From: Ascidia mentula
Lineage: Eukaryota; Chordata; Ascidiacea; Phlebobranchia; Ascidiidae
Direction of reading: 5' to 3'
Length of the DNA: 64,000 bases
Assembly (NCBI GenBank): GCA_947561715.1
Contig: OX387201.1
Location: 1,568,001-1,632,000, forward strand
The notes beneath the pieces are model-generated. The model saw only the letters and a program-made list of their open reading frames with translations. It was not told where the DNA came from and did no database searches. A program made the translations under genes and the position numbers. Numbering within the stretch: position 1 is the first letter of the stretch; each line of letters starts with the position of its first letter. Positions 12,096 to 25,000 of the stretch are shown one piece after another.

Positions 12096-15000
12096 TTAAT
12101 TCAGGAAATCTAATAAATCCTGGTTGTTCAAATTCTGCGAGGGTTTTGACGGGGCCATGGGTGACGTCATAAAAGGGCCTTGTGACGCCATAGCGTTGTT
12201 CTGCATTTGATTCATTGGCATTCGCTGGTGTTGCGACGACATATTAAGAAGGTTGTCCAATGACGTCACACCTTGGGATGACGTGGACATTGATGACATC
12301 ATAGGCCTTTGCTGTGATGTCATAAAACCGTTGTTTTGTGGCATCGGCTTCGACATTCCATTATACGATGCACCGTTCATATTTAAAGGCTGTTGCCATG
12401 GCGACGATGTCGTCATAGTGTTACGCTGCGGCATCATCATATTTGGTGACATCACATTCATGGTTGGTCGTGTTGTAGTTTGCATATTTGTTCGCCCCTG
12501 TGAAGTCATCATGTTTGACGGAGGTTGTGACGTCATCATACCAGACCCCGGTGGCTTTGACGTCATCGTATTTGTAAAGGGGTTTGGCGAATTTAAGTTG
12601 GGAACATTCGATCTGATGGGTTGCTGTGGTCGAACAAATGAGGATGGTTGGGATGACGTCATCATTGACGACATTGCTGGGCGTTGAGTTGATGACGACA
12701 TACCACTAAGATTCCGTTGCATCAAACTTGAAGTAAGGTCCTTGGTTTGGTTCTTGAAAGAAAAATATTTACAACATTTTGATCGATTTGCTGGACAATA
12801 TGACAAACATTTTGAAGGCTACAACCACCCATAACCTGCCTGTGCCGGGCTATACAATACTTTTCAGAGTAATATTAATACACAGAGGAGTCTCATTTAG
12901 CAGCAATTTACCATTGGTTTATTCTGGGGTGGTTTGGAGATGTTGGTTGGTTGCAAATTTCCCGTGTTTTTCATTCTTCTTTCCTGTTCTTTTAACTGGG
13001 CCAATCGTTGTTTTTCCTCCAAACTGAGCTGTTGCTTGGCAACCCCCGGGTTCGAAGATTCTGATTGGCTGATTGGCGCGCTCATTATGTCACGCACCTC
13101 TTGTGTTTTCTGGAAAAGCAATGTATTTTTGCCGCAGTTTGTTTTGCGTTACTTCATCCCAAAAAAGCAGCTACCAATTAGTGACCGTGACAACAATTTC
13201 GTGTCAGTCAGTAAGAAAGCACTTTAGTTTCTCGTCATTTTCACGTGTTTTTTTTACCAGCGGTTCACAATCTCATCAACCTGCGACGCGTTTGAGTAGA
13301 GTTGCTGACCTTCCACCAAACATATCATAAAGATTTGTCCCTAAACTCTATTTAACAACCGGTCACGTAGAAGCCAGAACATGAGTGAGAGATTTTTTTT
13401 GAGTAAATACCCCTGGACGCAGTGACAATCACACGTCACAATCAAAACTTAAAACGAAGAATGTTTTAGGTACCACTGGCTTCTTCTGGTCGCGCGACTT
13501 TCTTGCGACTGACGCACTCTGAAGTCACACTTACCTAACACTGTCACTTACCAGTTCGCCGTTGGTGCTCGTGGCAGGTGATTCCCCCTTTGTGAAATTA
13601 AGAGCTGCCTCTTGTTCAATCTGCATTCGACTCAATTGTTCAAGTTTCGTGCTCTGCTCCTTTTCCACGCGGTGCATCATTTCCTACGGGTATAAATATA
13701 TCTGTGTGAGAATATGAAGGGCTTGAAACAACCAAATTCAATAACTTCATGAAATGCTAAACAGGAAAAAACCAAGTGCTGGTGGTTTATTTTTCAGTCA
13801 AGTCACGTTTCTAAACAACATGGTCACGTGATCCAACTAACATATAAATACCAAAACCACGTCCACAAATCTGACTTTTAAAAAGCCAGTTATGAAGGCA
13901 TTTTTTTTTGTGGCAACTGAAGATGCTGCTTAACACATCCGCGGGCAATTGTCAAGTGTCAATATAATAAAGGTTTAATGACTTGCTTTGCACTATTGCT
14001 CAATATGAATGGGGTCCGATTCAACATGAAACAAAGAAATAAAAACTACCTTGATGACTGCCATGAATGCTGTGTATTGTTTCAAGTTGAGGGTGTTTTC
14101 TATCGAAAGTGGGATTAGGAAGGGTAAACTCTTCGCTGCCATTACTTCCTTGTTTAAACCTTCAGCAAAATAAGCATTTACTTATATATTAATTCATGAA
14201 CTCTGACATAAAAGTACCATTAGATTTAAAATGGTTTGCAAAGTACAACGTTCATGTTCAAATACAAGAAATTCATATAAATGCAACAAGTAGCAACACG
14301 ATTTATACACAATTCAAACAGTTTCCTTACCACTGATCAACACAACAATAAAAATACTACTTTATTTGAAATGATTCATGACATTAAAAAAATTATGCAA
14401 CTGTACAAAAACGTACCGAGTTTGTCCGTATTCAGAGCAGTTTGGTAGACTCCCAACATTGCCATCAGAATTCCAGGTTCTCTTGATTGAATCTTATGTA
14501 AAGCTGGAAGAACCTCATCTTGTACAAACCAACGGTCAAAGTTGGGTAGAATTTTTCCCATGCAGACCAATGCATGGATACGGATCTGAGTAATGCATAA
14601 ATGATATAAGAAATTATAATAGAAATTATTCTGGATCTACTGGTACAAAAGTACACAGACAAGCTGTTGATCATGTACATGACCGCAAGTATTACTTTGT
14701 AAGGAATGAGGCAACGTTCATACAGGCGGCACAATAGATGCTTTGTTCAGAAAAATATACTTCCTAATCAGGCAACGTGAATAAATGATATAGGTAATCA
14801 ATACAATTGTGCCATAATATTGGGCTATTTTCTGGCATTTTTAAGTGCGGTTACTGCATGAAAGAGTCCTAAATTATTCAATGACAAGATTATTAACGCT
14901 TAACATTTGTACTGTATTGGCAAAGAAAAGGCATTCTTTTAACCAGAGCAGGTCCCATTACTGAATGTTAACAGCAAAAAACGTTAATGGATAATAAATA

Positions 15001-18000
15001 ATTTATTTAAAAAATCCCAAAACAAAATTTTAGAATCACAGTCCAACTTGACCATAATAAACTGTTTGAACTTACAGCCGTTGTGCTGCCCTCCAAGAAA
15101 ATTTTCTTTATTCTCGGAAGAATGCTGTTCTTCATAGCATTGCCGTCAAGCTGAGTTGAGAAGTTTGGGATGATGGAGAGGCAGAGCTCCTGGATCTGAT
15201 TGGAGGGAGCGTCCAAAGCGGATGCGAGCATCGGGAGGATATGCGCTTGCACTTTGTCTGAAGGAGTTTTTAACAGAAGGAGGTCCATCTTTTGAAGAAG
15301 TATCAGCAATATCTGCAAAGACATTTTATGTGAGCCTTACATGGTGGTTTTCGGAGAAAATGAGTAAATCATCAGAACAATTTTGGACAGCGAAATGTGC
15401 AAAATTTGATCCAATGGGGAGTAACAAATCTTACTGATGTAAAATTACATGACAAAATTAATCAACATATTTACCTACATTACACAATATATTAACATTT
15501 TGGAATGATTTTAATGTGGCAGTAAGTGTTTGGTTGATGTTGGTCGACTTATGACTTTCTTTTGGATTTCATTGACGTATTGTAGGCATTTTCAGTTTCT
15601 TTTTATATAGAATCATTTGGAATGTTTTTTAAACGTTTATTACTTTTGGAACAGTCTGTTTTTCTGTTCTTAACAGAATGTTTGGGAATTTGCGTGAACT
15701 TAACAAACCTGGATGGGTTTTTGGAGTTTAAACACTGGAACGAGTTGAGGAAAGATCGAACCAACGAATTCCTCCTTGCTGCAATCCTCGGCTATGATGA
15801 GGATGTTTGGGAGGACAAATGGGATCATGTCGTGGTTGGAAAACTCTGTCGTAAGAGCTGGAAGGACTCGTTGCATAACAACACGCTGCAAGAAATAGTG
15901 GAGTTTTGGAACTTTTCTGTATGTGTATATCAACAGAAAAGAACAAGAAAATTACCTTAGGCAACTGTGGAAGAACTTTTGGTAAACCCTTGAAGAATTG
16001 TGATTTCTGTAAATTTTCTCTTTGCAGTAAAGTGTCCAAATACTGCAGGGTCATTACTCCAACATGCTCGAAAAATGGAAGCTGTAGAAAAAATATTTCT
16101 TGAAACATGGACTTGGATACAAAAATATTCTGTGGTTGTCCACTACCTTGGACATTTGATCAGCATCTGGTCTAACATTGGGATCTGGATTCAGGAGCAT
16201 CTTTTCATGACTTCTGACTTCAGCTGGGATTTTCTCCAATTTGTTTGGTGGAAGGTTTTCAAGCTAAACAAAAGTATTTGGAAATTCTTTCATCTTTTTT
16301 GTTCAATAAGTTTTATTTTATTTTAAACTCTTTTAAACGGCAACAGTTTGATATAACTACCACAATTTCAGAAAATACCTCATCTGCATTCCTGGGCATG
16401 AGTCTGTAGATATCACGCACTCCACACTCAAATAAAGATTTTCCATTGTAATATACACTGTAGAGAAGGACACCAAGGGAATACAGATCGCTGGAAGTAT
16501 TGCACATCTTTCGAACAATGTACTCAGGTGCCAAATAATTGGGGTTTGGCAGTGCAGCGGGCGGCAGTGATGTGTCCCAGTCTTTGCATGTGTATGACGG
16601 CTGTTGGTGGGTTTTTATTTAAATCATATATATATATATATATGTGTTGTAGTTAAGAAATAACTTTCAATGTGATTCACCAGCACTTCTGATGATACAG
16701 TAGTACACAATTGCACTTCGAGAAGCAATACATCATATAATTTTGTAGTGGTAGTAAATATTGCTCATTTAAATACCACACAAACATATTAATAGCATCA
16801 TACCTCCGTAACTGTTCCAGCATTAGAAGCACAAAATTCAAAGGCAGCTAATTTCCAACACCCTCTTTTATTGACAACCACTGATTCAGGACAAAGGTTA
16901 CCATGGATCATTTTAACACTACCATGGAGAAATGCAAGTGCTTCGGAGATCTGGGAATCAAAAAGTGAACTTAACATAACTGTTATTTTAAGCATGGAAA
17001 ATACAAATACTATAACTCTTGTGATATTTATAGACCTTCAAAACATAACAGTTTGTAACAGATGTATTGTAACCACCTTATATTGTAACCACCAGGCATT
17101 TTATGCCAACTTTAATAAAAAACACAGAACCATCTAATACAACAGGAATAATATCTAGTAGGAAAATTTGTATATACACATACTTGCATTAGGCCATATT
17201 TGATTTCCACTTCATGGAGTTTGTAAGACATCAGGTCTTTGGGGACTTCTGTAAAGTTGTTGATTTTCCCGAGAACATTCGCGACACTCGCAAACACTGG
17301 TTCAGTGCAGAACACAATGCTCTCTCTGTTGACATAAAGACAATCCAGATTGGAAAGTTCACAATTTGCAGGTAAAGGTTTTTTTTAATAGGTAGAGTGT
17401 GCAGTGTTTATCACCATTCTTCTTTCCAATCAGGGTGACTAAGGGGCTTATTGAAATTGGACCATAGATATGACCAGAAAAAATACACCAAGCCTCAATA
17501 AAATCAACTTTTGACACACATTTCTGGAGGAAAATATGCCACAAATGCAGAAACAAAATGAAAGAATTTATACTATTAACCTTGATTCTTCAACTCCATG
17601 CTCCACGGTTAGTATTCTTGGGTGTTTAAGTTTCGTAAGTTGTTGGCATCCTTTTCTAAATATCTCCAATATTAGTTCACGGTCTGAGCGATTGAATTCA
17701 TCTAACTGTTTCTTTTCGAGAACCCAAATTGAAACTTCCTACGAACAAACGACATAGAATAAAACAGTAGTCTATGTTATAATGGCCTAACAATCTATGG
17801 AAAGTATTTTTACAATAACTTTTAGCATATATATTATACCAAGCTCACAACTTACAGCTTTGGTTGACTTCTTGGTTCCGGAATAAATTTTCCACAAAAA
17901 CTTTGGTCCGGCACTTCCTACTTGGATTCCTGCATCATATTCCCGAAGAAGCGGGTTGCCAGGTAATGCAGCGCTAATTTCATTGACCGTACTTGACAAA

Positions 18001-18038
18001 GTATTGCGCAGTTTGTTAAAAACTCCAGCCACAGCCAT
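12096..18038 (-). CDS. SCYL2: SCYL2 (coated-vesicle-associated pseudokinase, CVAK104)
   Basis: Fourteen exons join in phase to 924 residues, close to the vertebrate length: 17856-18038, 17581-17738, 17184-17325, 16804-16950, 16379-16600, 16147-16263, 15956-16081, 15709-15885, 15076-15312, 14417-14585, 14050-14159, 13552-13683, 12912-13109 and 12096-12752. SCYL2 binds clathrin and adaptors and acts in endosome-TGN traffic. The N-terminus (GNPLLREYDAGIQVGSAGPK) and LQKSQFFKGLPKVLP are family hallmarks. The kinase-like domain spans about residues 30-323. The catalytic loop reads HGN where active kinases have HRD (residue about 177), and EFC replaces DFG, so it should be inactive. HEAT-like repeats follow to about 596, then a charged helical stretch. 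The tail from 707 is rich in Met, Ser, Gln and Asn, as in orthologues, and repeats MTS. It is head to head with the protein 4.1 gene. Confidence 0.97.
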
Positions 18039-19011
18039 GTTCTAACTTGGGATAAAACGTTTTTTAGTCAACACAACACGGGATTTTCTCCAAAATTATT
18101 TTCACACTGGTTTGAATCAGTAAAAATGTAATTTTTTGTTGAGATGTTTATGTGAAAAGTATTTTCGTATATTTTTTTGAATCTTGGGCAACTAAATACT
18201 TTTTGTGTTTCCTCTTATACAGGATAATATTGTTAAAAAATCAAAAAAATGCCTATTTACATTTTTTTTTTGCAAAAATATTGTAAAATTTTTTGTGGAT
18301 ATTTGGTTGTTGTTTTAAGACAAAATTGTTGAAAATCCAAGAAATGATTATACTTCATAAATCCAGGTCTAAAAGGTACAGGATATGCAGTCACAAATTT
18401 GTTTTGTTCTAAAAACAAATCCTTATTTACATTTTTTCGTAGCAAAAAAATCAACCATGCGTGACGGTATTAGGTATCGAGTTTTGTTTTTGCCGGAGGT
18501 GGAGTTTATAAGAAAGGATTTGTTTGAATATTATTTCAAAATTGCGTTTTTACGTAATGTTACCATATTTGTACTTGGTGTATGTTCACTTTGGAACACG
18601 AAAGCAATGTTAAATATTTTACTATAGGTAAACTGGGGGCATATTTCTGTGCATCATCTTGCGAAAGTTTTGCTTATGTTGTTTTCTAAAGTCAATTTTA
18701 TTAGGTCGAAAAATATGTTGTTTAATGACAATTTCATGCAAAAATGCACACATATTAGATCTGCTAAACCGTCATACATTATAAATAACTATTGCAAAAA
18801 AAAACAATTTACAATGTTGTGCAGATTGCTGGTAAATTGTCAAGAGATTGTTTTTTTGGTTTTACGTTCTTGTTGTATCCTTTCAAACTGAACACATTTC
18901 ACCGGGAAACTAATAATTTATGTTTTAACGCGAAAGTGTGGCAATGAATAAAACTTTTAAATCTTATTTTATAGTTTGGAAAAGTCAATCTTTTAGGTGG
19001 ATAATACTGCC
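18039..19011. promoter_or_regulatory. Shared 5' region of SCYL2 and protein 4.1
   Basis: About 970 bp separate the two divergent start codons, so the promoters are close or shared. An acceptor (CTTTTAG|GT) at 18996/18997, 15 bases before the protein 4.1 ATG, indicates either a leader intron or a trans-splicing site. The interior is very T-rich and A-rich, with no clear TATA box seen. Confidence 0.5.
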
Positions 19012-22000
19012 ATGGAAAAGGTGGAAAATGTCCCATCCAATGGTGAAAGTGAGGTGAAGGCTGCTTCACAGAAGAAAGTTCGAGCATGTCAAGTTTATTT
19101 GTTAAACGGACAAGAATTCATATGTGATGTTCCTGTAAGTTCAGTGTCTGCTTTTTTATGCTTTGACTAATTTTCATTGTTTTAAGCAGTGCTCCTTGAG
19201 CATTCATGGTTAGTTAAATAATATTTTCAGTTGGAAAAATATTGCGTACAAAATAAATATTACTTTCTTGAGTAATGTTGTCTTCTTGTGTCAAGTAATT
19301 ACCTTCAATAAGATTGCATGGTGGTGCTAGTTGCTTGAAAGTTGTAAAACAGACAAACCCTTTTGCAGAAACAATCTAATGGATCAGCACTGCTGCAGCA
19401 AATCTACGACCTCCTGAATGTCATTGAAACTGACTACTTTGGTCTTTACTTCAAAGATTTGTCTGATCGCAAATACTGGCTAGAACCAAACAAGGCAATT
19501 AAAAAACAATTAAAAAGTATGTTGAATATGAACTACTTTGGCTCAATCTTGAGACTAAATTAAAAACAAGAATAATAATTGTGTTGTTATTGTGCAGTCA
19601 TAATAAATGTAACTTTTCTCAGTTCGTTTTGTGTTAGTAAACCTTTCTCTGCTAAACGTCGATATGTAAAAAGAAAAAAATAAATTACACACAAAAATGA
19701 AAAGACAACTAACTTTATACTATTTGCAATTTGCGTAACTCAGTGAAGTTGTATGTTAGCAAACAATGCTTTGTACTTTGTAGATGGCCCCTGGTCCTTT
19801 TATTTTGCTGTGAAGTTTTATCCACCGGACCCAGCCCAGCTGATGGAAGATATAACACGATACTATATGGTCTTACAAATTCGTGATGACATTGTCGGTG
19901 GCAGGTATCTTATCTGTTATTGTCATCAGTAAAGAAAACTTTTATTGGTTCATGTTGAAGTCAACGTGGCAACTAAAGATAAGCATTTGCAAGCCCTACC
20001 TTTAAATTTGGATGTTAGCAAACAATGGAATCAGTTTATAGTTTTTAATTCTCTTTCTATACTGTGACCAACATGGTAATAAAGAAGGCAGTAAAGCATT
20101 GATGGCTTACTAAAATCTGCCTGTTAAGGTGTTTACATGTAATAATGTCTCCATTCTATTTTTAGACTTCCCTGTTCGTTTGTTACTCATTCCTTGCTTG
20201 GGTCGTATGTTGTGCAATCTGAACTTGGTGACTTTGATCGAGCAGAAATGAGAAAAAACTATGTTTCGAATTTTTCTTTCGCACCAAATCAGACGAATGA
20301 ATTAGAAGAGCGAGTAATGGAACTTCACAAGACGCATAGGTACCCATAATAAAAAAAATATAATAGCAATGAATGGCCATGTATATCCATATTGTACTAT
20401 TATGTAACTTATGTCTCAGGTATTATTGAAACCGTTTGTATAATCGTATAATCACTAATCAGGATGTTTACAATCTGGTGATTGCATTCCACACATAGCT
20501 GAGAAATAGGACAACTCTTTTAACCCTGCTGTTGTGCTTATAAAGTATGTTGTTGCTATGTTTAAACAGGCATATGTTCTGTGTTATAGTTATGTTTATA
20601 CAGAGTTTTTATACATTAGGGGTCAGACACCTGAACAAGCGGAGTTAAACTTTCTTGAAAACGCAAAAAAACTTCCCTTGTATGGAGTGGACCTTCATGT
20701 TGCACAGGTAACTGTAGCTATTAGCACAGGTAACTGTAGCTATAGTCAATCTATGTACAAGACAAATGGGTGCAATTTTTGTGTTTTAAAATTACAAACT
20801 TTCTTACAAGCATTAAGACTGCACTTCTAAAGTTTAATCTTTGACATTAAACTGTCTGTGTTAGTCATTCAATAAGAATTACTATAACATAGTCTTAAAG
20901 CTCTGAATTGTTAAGATAATCCTATTTCTAAGGTCAGGCACACTACCAAGCTTGGTATTTTAATCCCCATCTAAGCTCTAACATCAACCCTGGGTAATAA
21001 TTAAAGTTCACTTGCTAAAGGAAACATGCTGTGTTGGTTGGCTGACTCAGTTTACACATTTTAATTTCATCAGCTAATATCTATATCTGATTGTTCACAA
21101 TCAAATTTTCATGTGTTTTGTATTGAAATGCAAATGAAGCTCAACAAGGTGAAATGAATGGGTAATTTTAACTTAAAAATGGTTGAATCCATAATATGTT
21201 ACTTGTGTCTCAGGATAGCGAAGGGGTGGAAATTTTGGTTGGAATTAGTTGGAACGGGGTCCTCGTGTATCGCGATGGAACTCAGATTAATCGATTTTCG
21301 TGGCCACGAATAGTTAAACTCTCCTATGTCAGAAGCAAGTTCTTCATCACTTTAAGACCTCTTGATGTAAGTTGTTTTTTTTAAATATTTTTTGTGTTAA
21401 TTTATTGTCTTTAGGTTTATTAAATAAAGTCTGTGTTTATGTTTAGTTACAGAATAAGTTATTTTTGAAACTCTTTGCCACCGTCAAGTGGTCTATCAAA
21501 TGAATGTGAAAAGTGTGTTAGGGTTGTATTGATATTCAGGGTGAACCCCTGTTAAGCATGATTGGATTCAAGATGCAGAATCACCGAGCTGCCAAGAGTT
21601 TGTGGAAGTCGGGAGTGGAACATCATGCATTTTTCAGGTTTGACACAAAACCTTAGGAATGGTGTTACCACTTCAACCATAGACACAAAATCATCGACCA
21701 TTTGTGAACACCATTTTTTGTTTTGCCTTCTTATGGCTGGTTTGCATATAATTTGTATAGGTTGGTCCAAAGTATATCATGCCTGTTTGTCATTAAGGTT
21801 AGAACCCTTATGTGCATTTAGCAGATTATTTTGTGTTAAAGGCGTTGCTGCTGATCGCAGAAAAAGCTTGCACTGATTTTAACCTGTGTTGTTAGACTTG
21901 TTCGAAGTGATACGACACCTGGTGGAAAGTTCATCAGAATCGGTTCTAAGTTCCGTTATAGTGGACGTACACAGCAAGAAACACGGAAGGCTGTAAGCGG

Positions 22001-25000
22001 TCACCAGCGAAGGAGAGCGCCAGAAGTTCAACGATCACATTCTATAAGACTGCGATCGGGTACAAACAGCTAATTGTAACGTTGTTGCTTTATGAATAAT
22101 TCAATATGAATGTTATTAAACACATATACTTACTGGGCCATACTGGTGCATGGAAAATATAACATAGTAAAGTACATACATACTAAAAATAGTTTATTGA
22201 GTAAATTAACAGGATATATATGCACAGTTTTTCTGGTCAATGAGTAATTCTGCAACATGTGTTATTGCTATGTTGATTATTATTATCTCTAAAAACATTT
22301 TCAGATGGAAGTGAAGTCTCACCAATAAGAACAGTGCTGAAGACAGTCGAAGAAGAAGACATCGCACCAGAAGTAAGTTCAACTTTAGTTGTTCAATAAA
22401 TGCCTGTTGTTTTCGCATGCATATAGTAGTTAGTATATGAACTATGTGTAAAATTACTCATCTCGATTCTCCAAACCTGTCAATATGCTGCCATTGTTAG
22501 AGGGTTCATTCACTGAATTTCATAGGAAATCCTGTTCAGACTGACAGACATGTTTGGTCATTTTTTACTAAGACAATATATTTATTTAGAGCCTGGATAG
22601 TACAATAAGAAGGATAGTAATTTATCCACAGCCCAGCTCCTAATACTGTGCATGTTAACTTGTCCTAGATTGTTCCAAAATTTTTGTTCCAAATTAGTCA
22701 CTGCACATAATACTTTGGCGGAGTTAAAGCAAAATATTTATATTACTGTTGCTGCCAAGCATATTGTATTTAATTAACTAAACATAATTTTTATTTACCT
22801 ACATTTAACCAGCTATCCAGCCAGCCAAACATCGGTAATTAAAAGTTATGTTAATTGTGTCAGAAGAGCAGATTAATAAAAACAATATATTTCTGTTTCC
22901 AGTTGCCTGCAAAGAGAGATCATCATTCTCAAAGCGCGACAACTGAAATTGTGACAAAAACTACAACCGTGGAAGAAACAATTGAGGTGATGACTTAACT
23001 TGTATGCCTTAAACAGTTTTGTAGATTTTGTTAAAAAGCATAATAAAGTTTTATTGTCAAGTTGTTATGGCAAAAAGTAAAGCATTTTTTGTTGTATGAA
23101 TTGTTTTTACTTTGAAAAACATGTTTATTTTTCAATAACAATTGTATATGCATATAGGTACTAAGTAAACATAAAAAATCAAAATGTCTTTTATTATTGT
23201 GTTTTACGTTTAATGTTTCTCTCTGGGATATTTTACATTTGAGATTCGAACCGGTAATTTTATTTTCAGATGCAGAAATTTGAAAAAATGGCACAAAAAT
23301 CGTCTTCTGAAGTTTCGTTGCACTCAGTGGAAGAAAATGAAGATGAGAAAAAAGCACTTACTGACCATCAGAAGTCCATCCATAAAATGAAAAGTAGGTC
23401 AAAAAAGGACATATGCATATACTATACACATAAATTCAGTTGTAGATTTCCGCATTTTACTAATTTTAGAAACTGACGTATATCTTTTTGTCTAATACTT
23501 ATTCCTGGTTTTAAAAAACACTGAATGCAAAGATTAAAAATTATGGAATCAGGTTGTTGTTTATGTGATACTCTTGTCACTGATGTAGCAAATGTTTGGC
23601 ATGTTAGCAAGATTGGGATATGAAAACTCAAATCGTGCACGGACAACTCATGATTCACAAGTTTGCTGTATGAAACCTGTTTACTTGACTTGCAGTCTTG
23701 GCCTGAGGATTAGGCTTGGAATGATTAAAAATGTCGACTATCAGCCAAATACTAGAACTTAACGCCTCACTGAGTTTCACTGATTTTGATGAATAGGTCC
23801 ACATTTGTCAGTCATGCTGTAATTAAATTACATGAATGTGAATGTGAAAAAGCTGTTCACATCATTGTTGGTTCATTCAGAAGGACAAATGTGGTCATAA
23901 ACTGCCGAATCAATGTACTTTTGACAAACACAAGACAAGTTTTCATAAAATAAGACCATAATAATACGGGTCTATAAAATTTACCTGTGGTGTTTGTAAT
24001 GGCCTTGGTGCGTTCGTACAACAAGTGCAATAACAACTGTAGTTACATCACCATAAATGTGCGAAGTGTTCCCTTTACACTCATAAAGGACGAATCAATA
24101 AATGTCAGCCCGGTTGCACCATAACAAAGTCATGGAACAGTGTATGTTATGTCTCAAAACTTGTGGTTTTTCTAAGTGTCAAACTTTGCACGTCATGGTC
24201 CACAATCTAATCTTAACATGACCTTTGTGACCTTCACTAAAGTTCAAATGCATTCATACTTTTCCCCAAGCCAACTGCCCTTTTTTGTGTTATGAAAAGG
24301 GTTTTTGTGCAATGAGGAAACCAGGGTTGTGTGGACTGTGTGGTTCTAGTGACCAGTCCTCGATTATAATGAACAACAATTTACATTCTGTGTTATTTAT
24401 AAACATAAAGATTTGTCAAAATCAGTCATATAATTTTTCACGTGCTTTTCACACATGTGCCTTGATTGTTAGCAAACCATACGTAAACCCTTAAACTCAG
24501 CACCAACATTCGAACCATACGGTTATGCCCATCACGTATTTACACATGATATATCATTGTAGCTGAAGAGGACACAGATAATGGTGAGTTTTACAATCAG
24601 CTTTGACATCTAGTCACCGCATGCCTTGTGGAATCATTTGCATGCTTTACCTTTGTGTGAAAGACTTTCAGAAAGTTTTGTAGCATTTCACCTAATTTGC
24701 TCCAGTCATTAATACAATAGTAGCTTATTTTTAATCAAGAGCACACAAACAAAACTGAACTGAAGATCATTCAACTGTTTCGTTTCTTTTGTTCGTTTTC
24801 AACTTTTTAAAGATATTTAAGAGTGATTTATATTCTGTTTTTATGAAATTTTGAAACATTCACCTAATTTGCTTTGGTCATTATTAAATGCAATAGTAGC
24901 TGGCAATTTACCACTGAATTAGAATAAGAAGACAATAATGCACAATATTTTTTCTCAAATACTGATTGAAGACTGATACTGAAAAATAGAATTGATGATG

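Noticed and set aside
12253-12687. 144-residue plus-strand open frame
   Set aside because: It is the antisense shadow of the repetitive last SCYL2 exon, driven by the TGACGTCA repeats.
15622-15960. 112-residue plus-strand open frame
   Set aside because: It is antisense to SCYL2 exons 7-8, which carry clear conserved protein sequence on the minus strand.
16627-16642. TA dinucleotide run
   Set aside because: Ordinary short microsatellite in an intron; no further structure.
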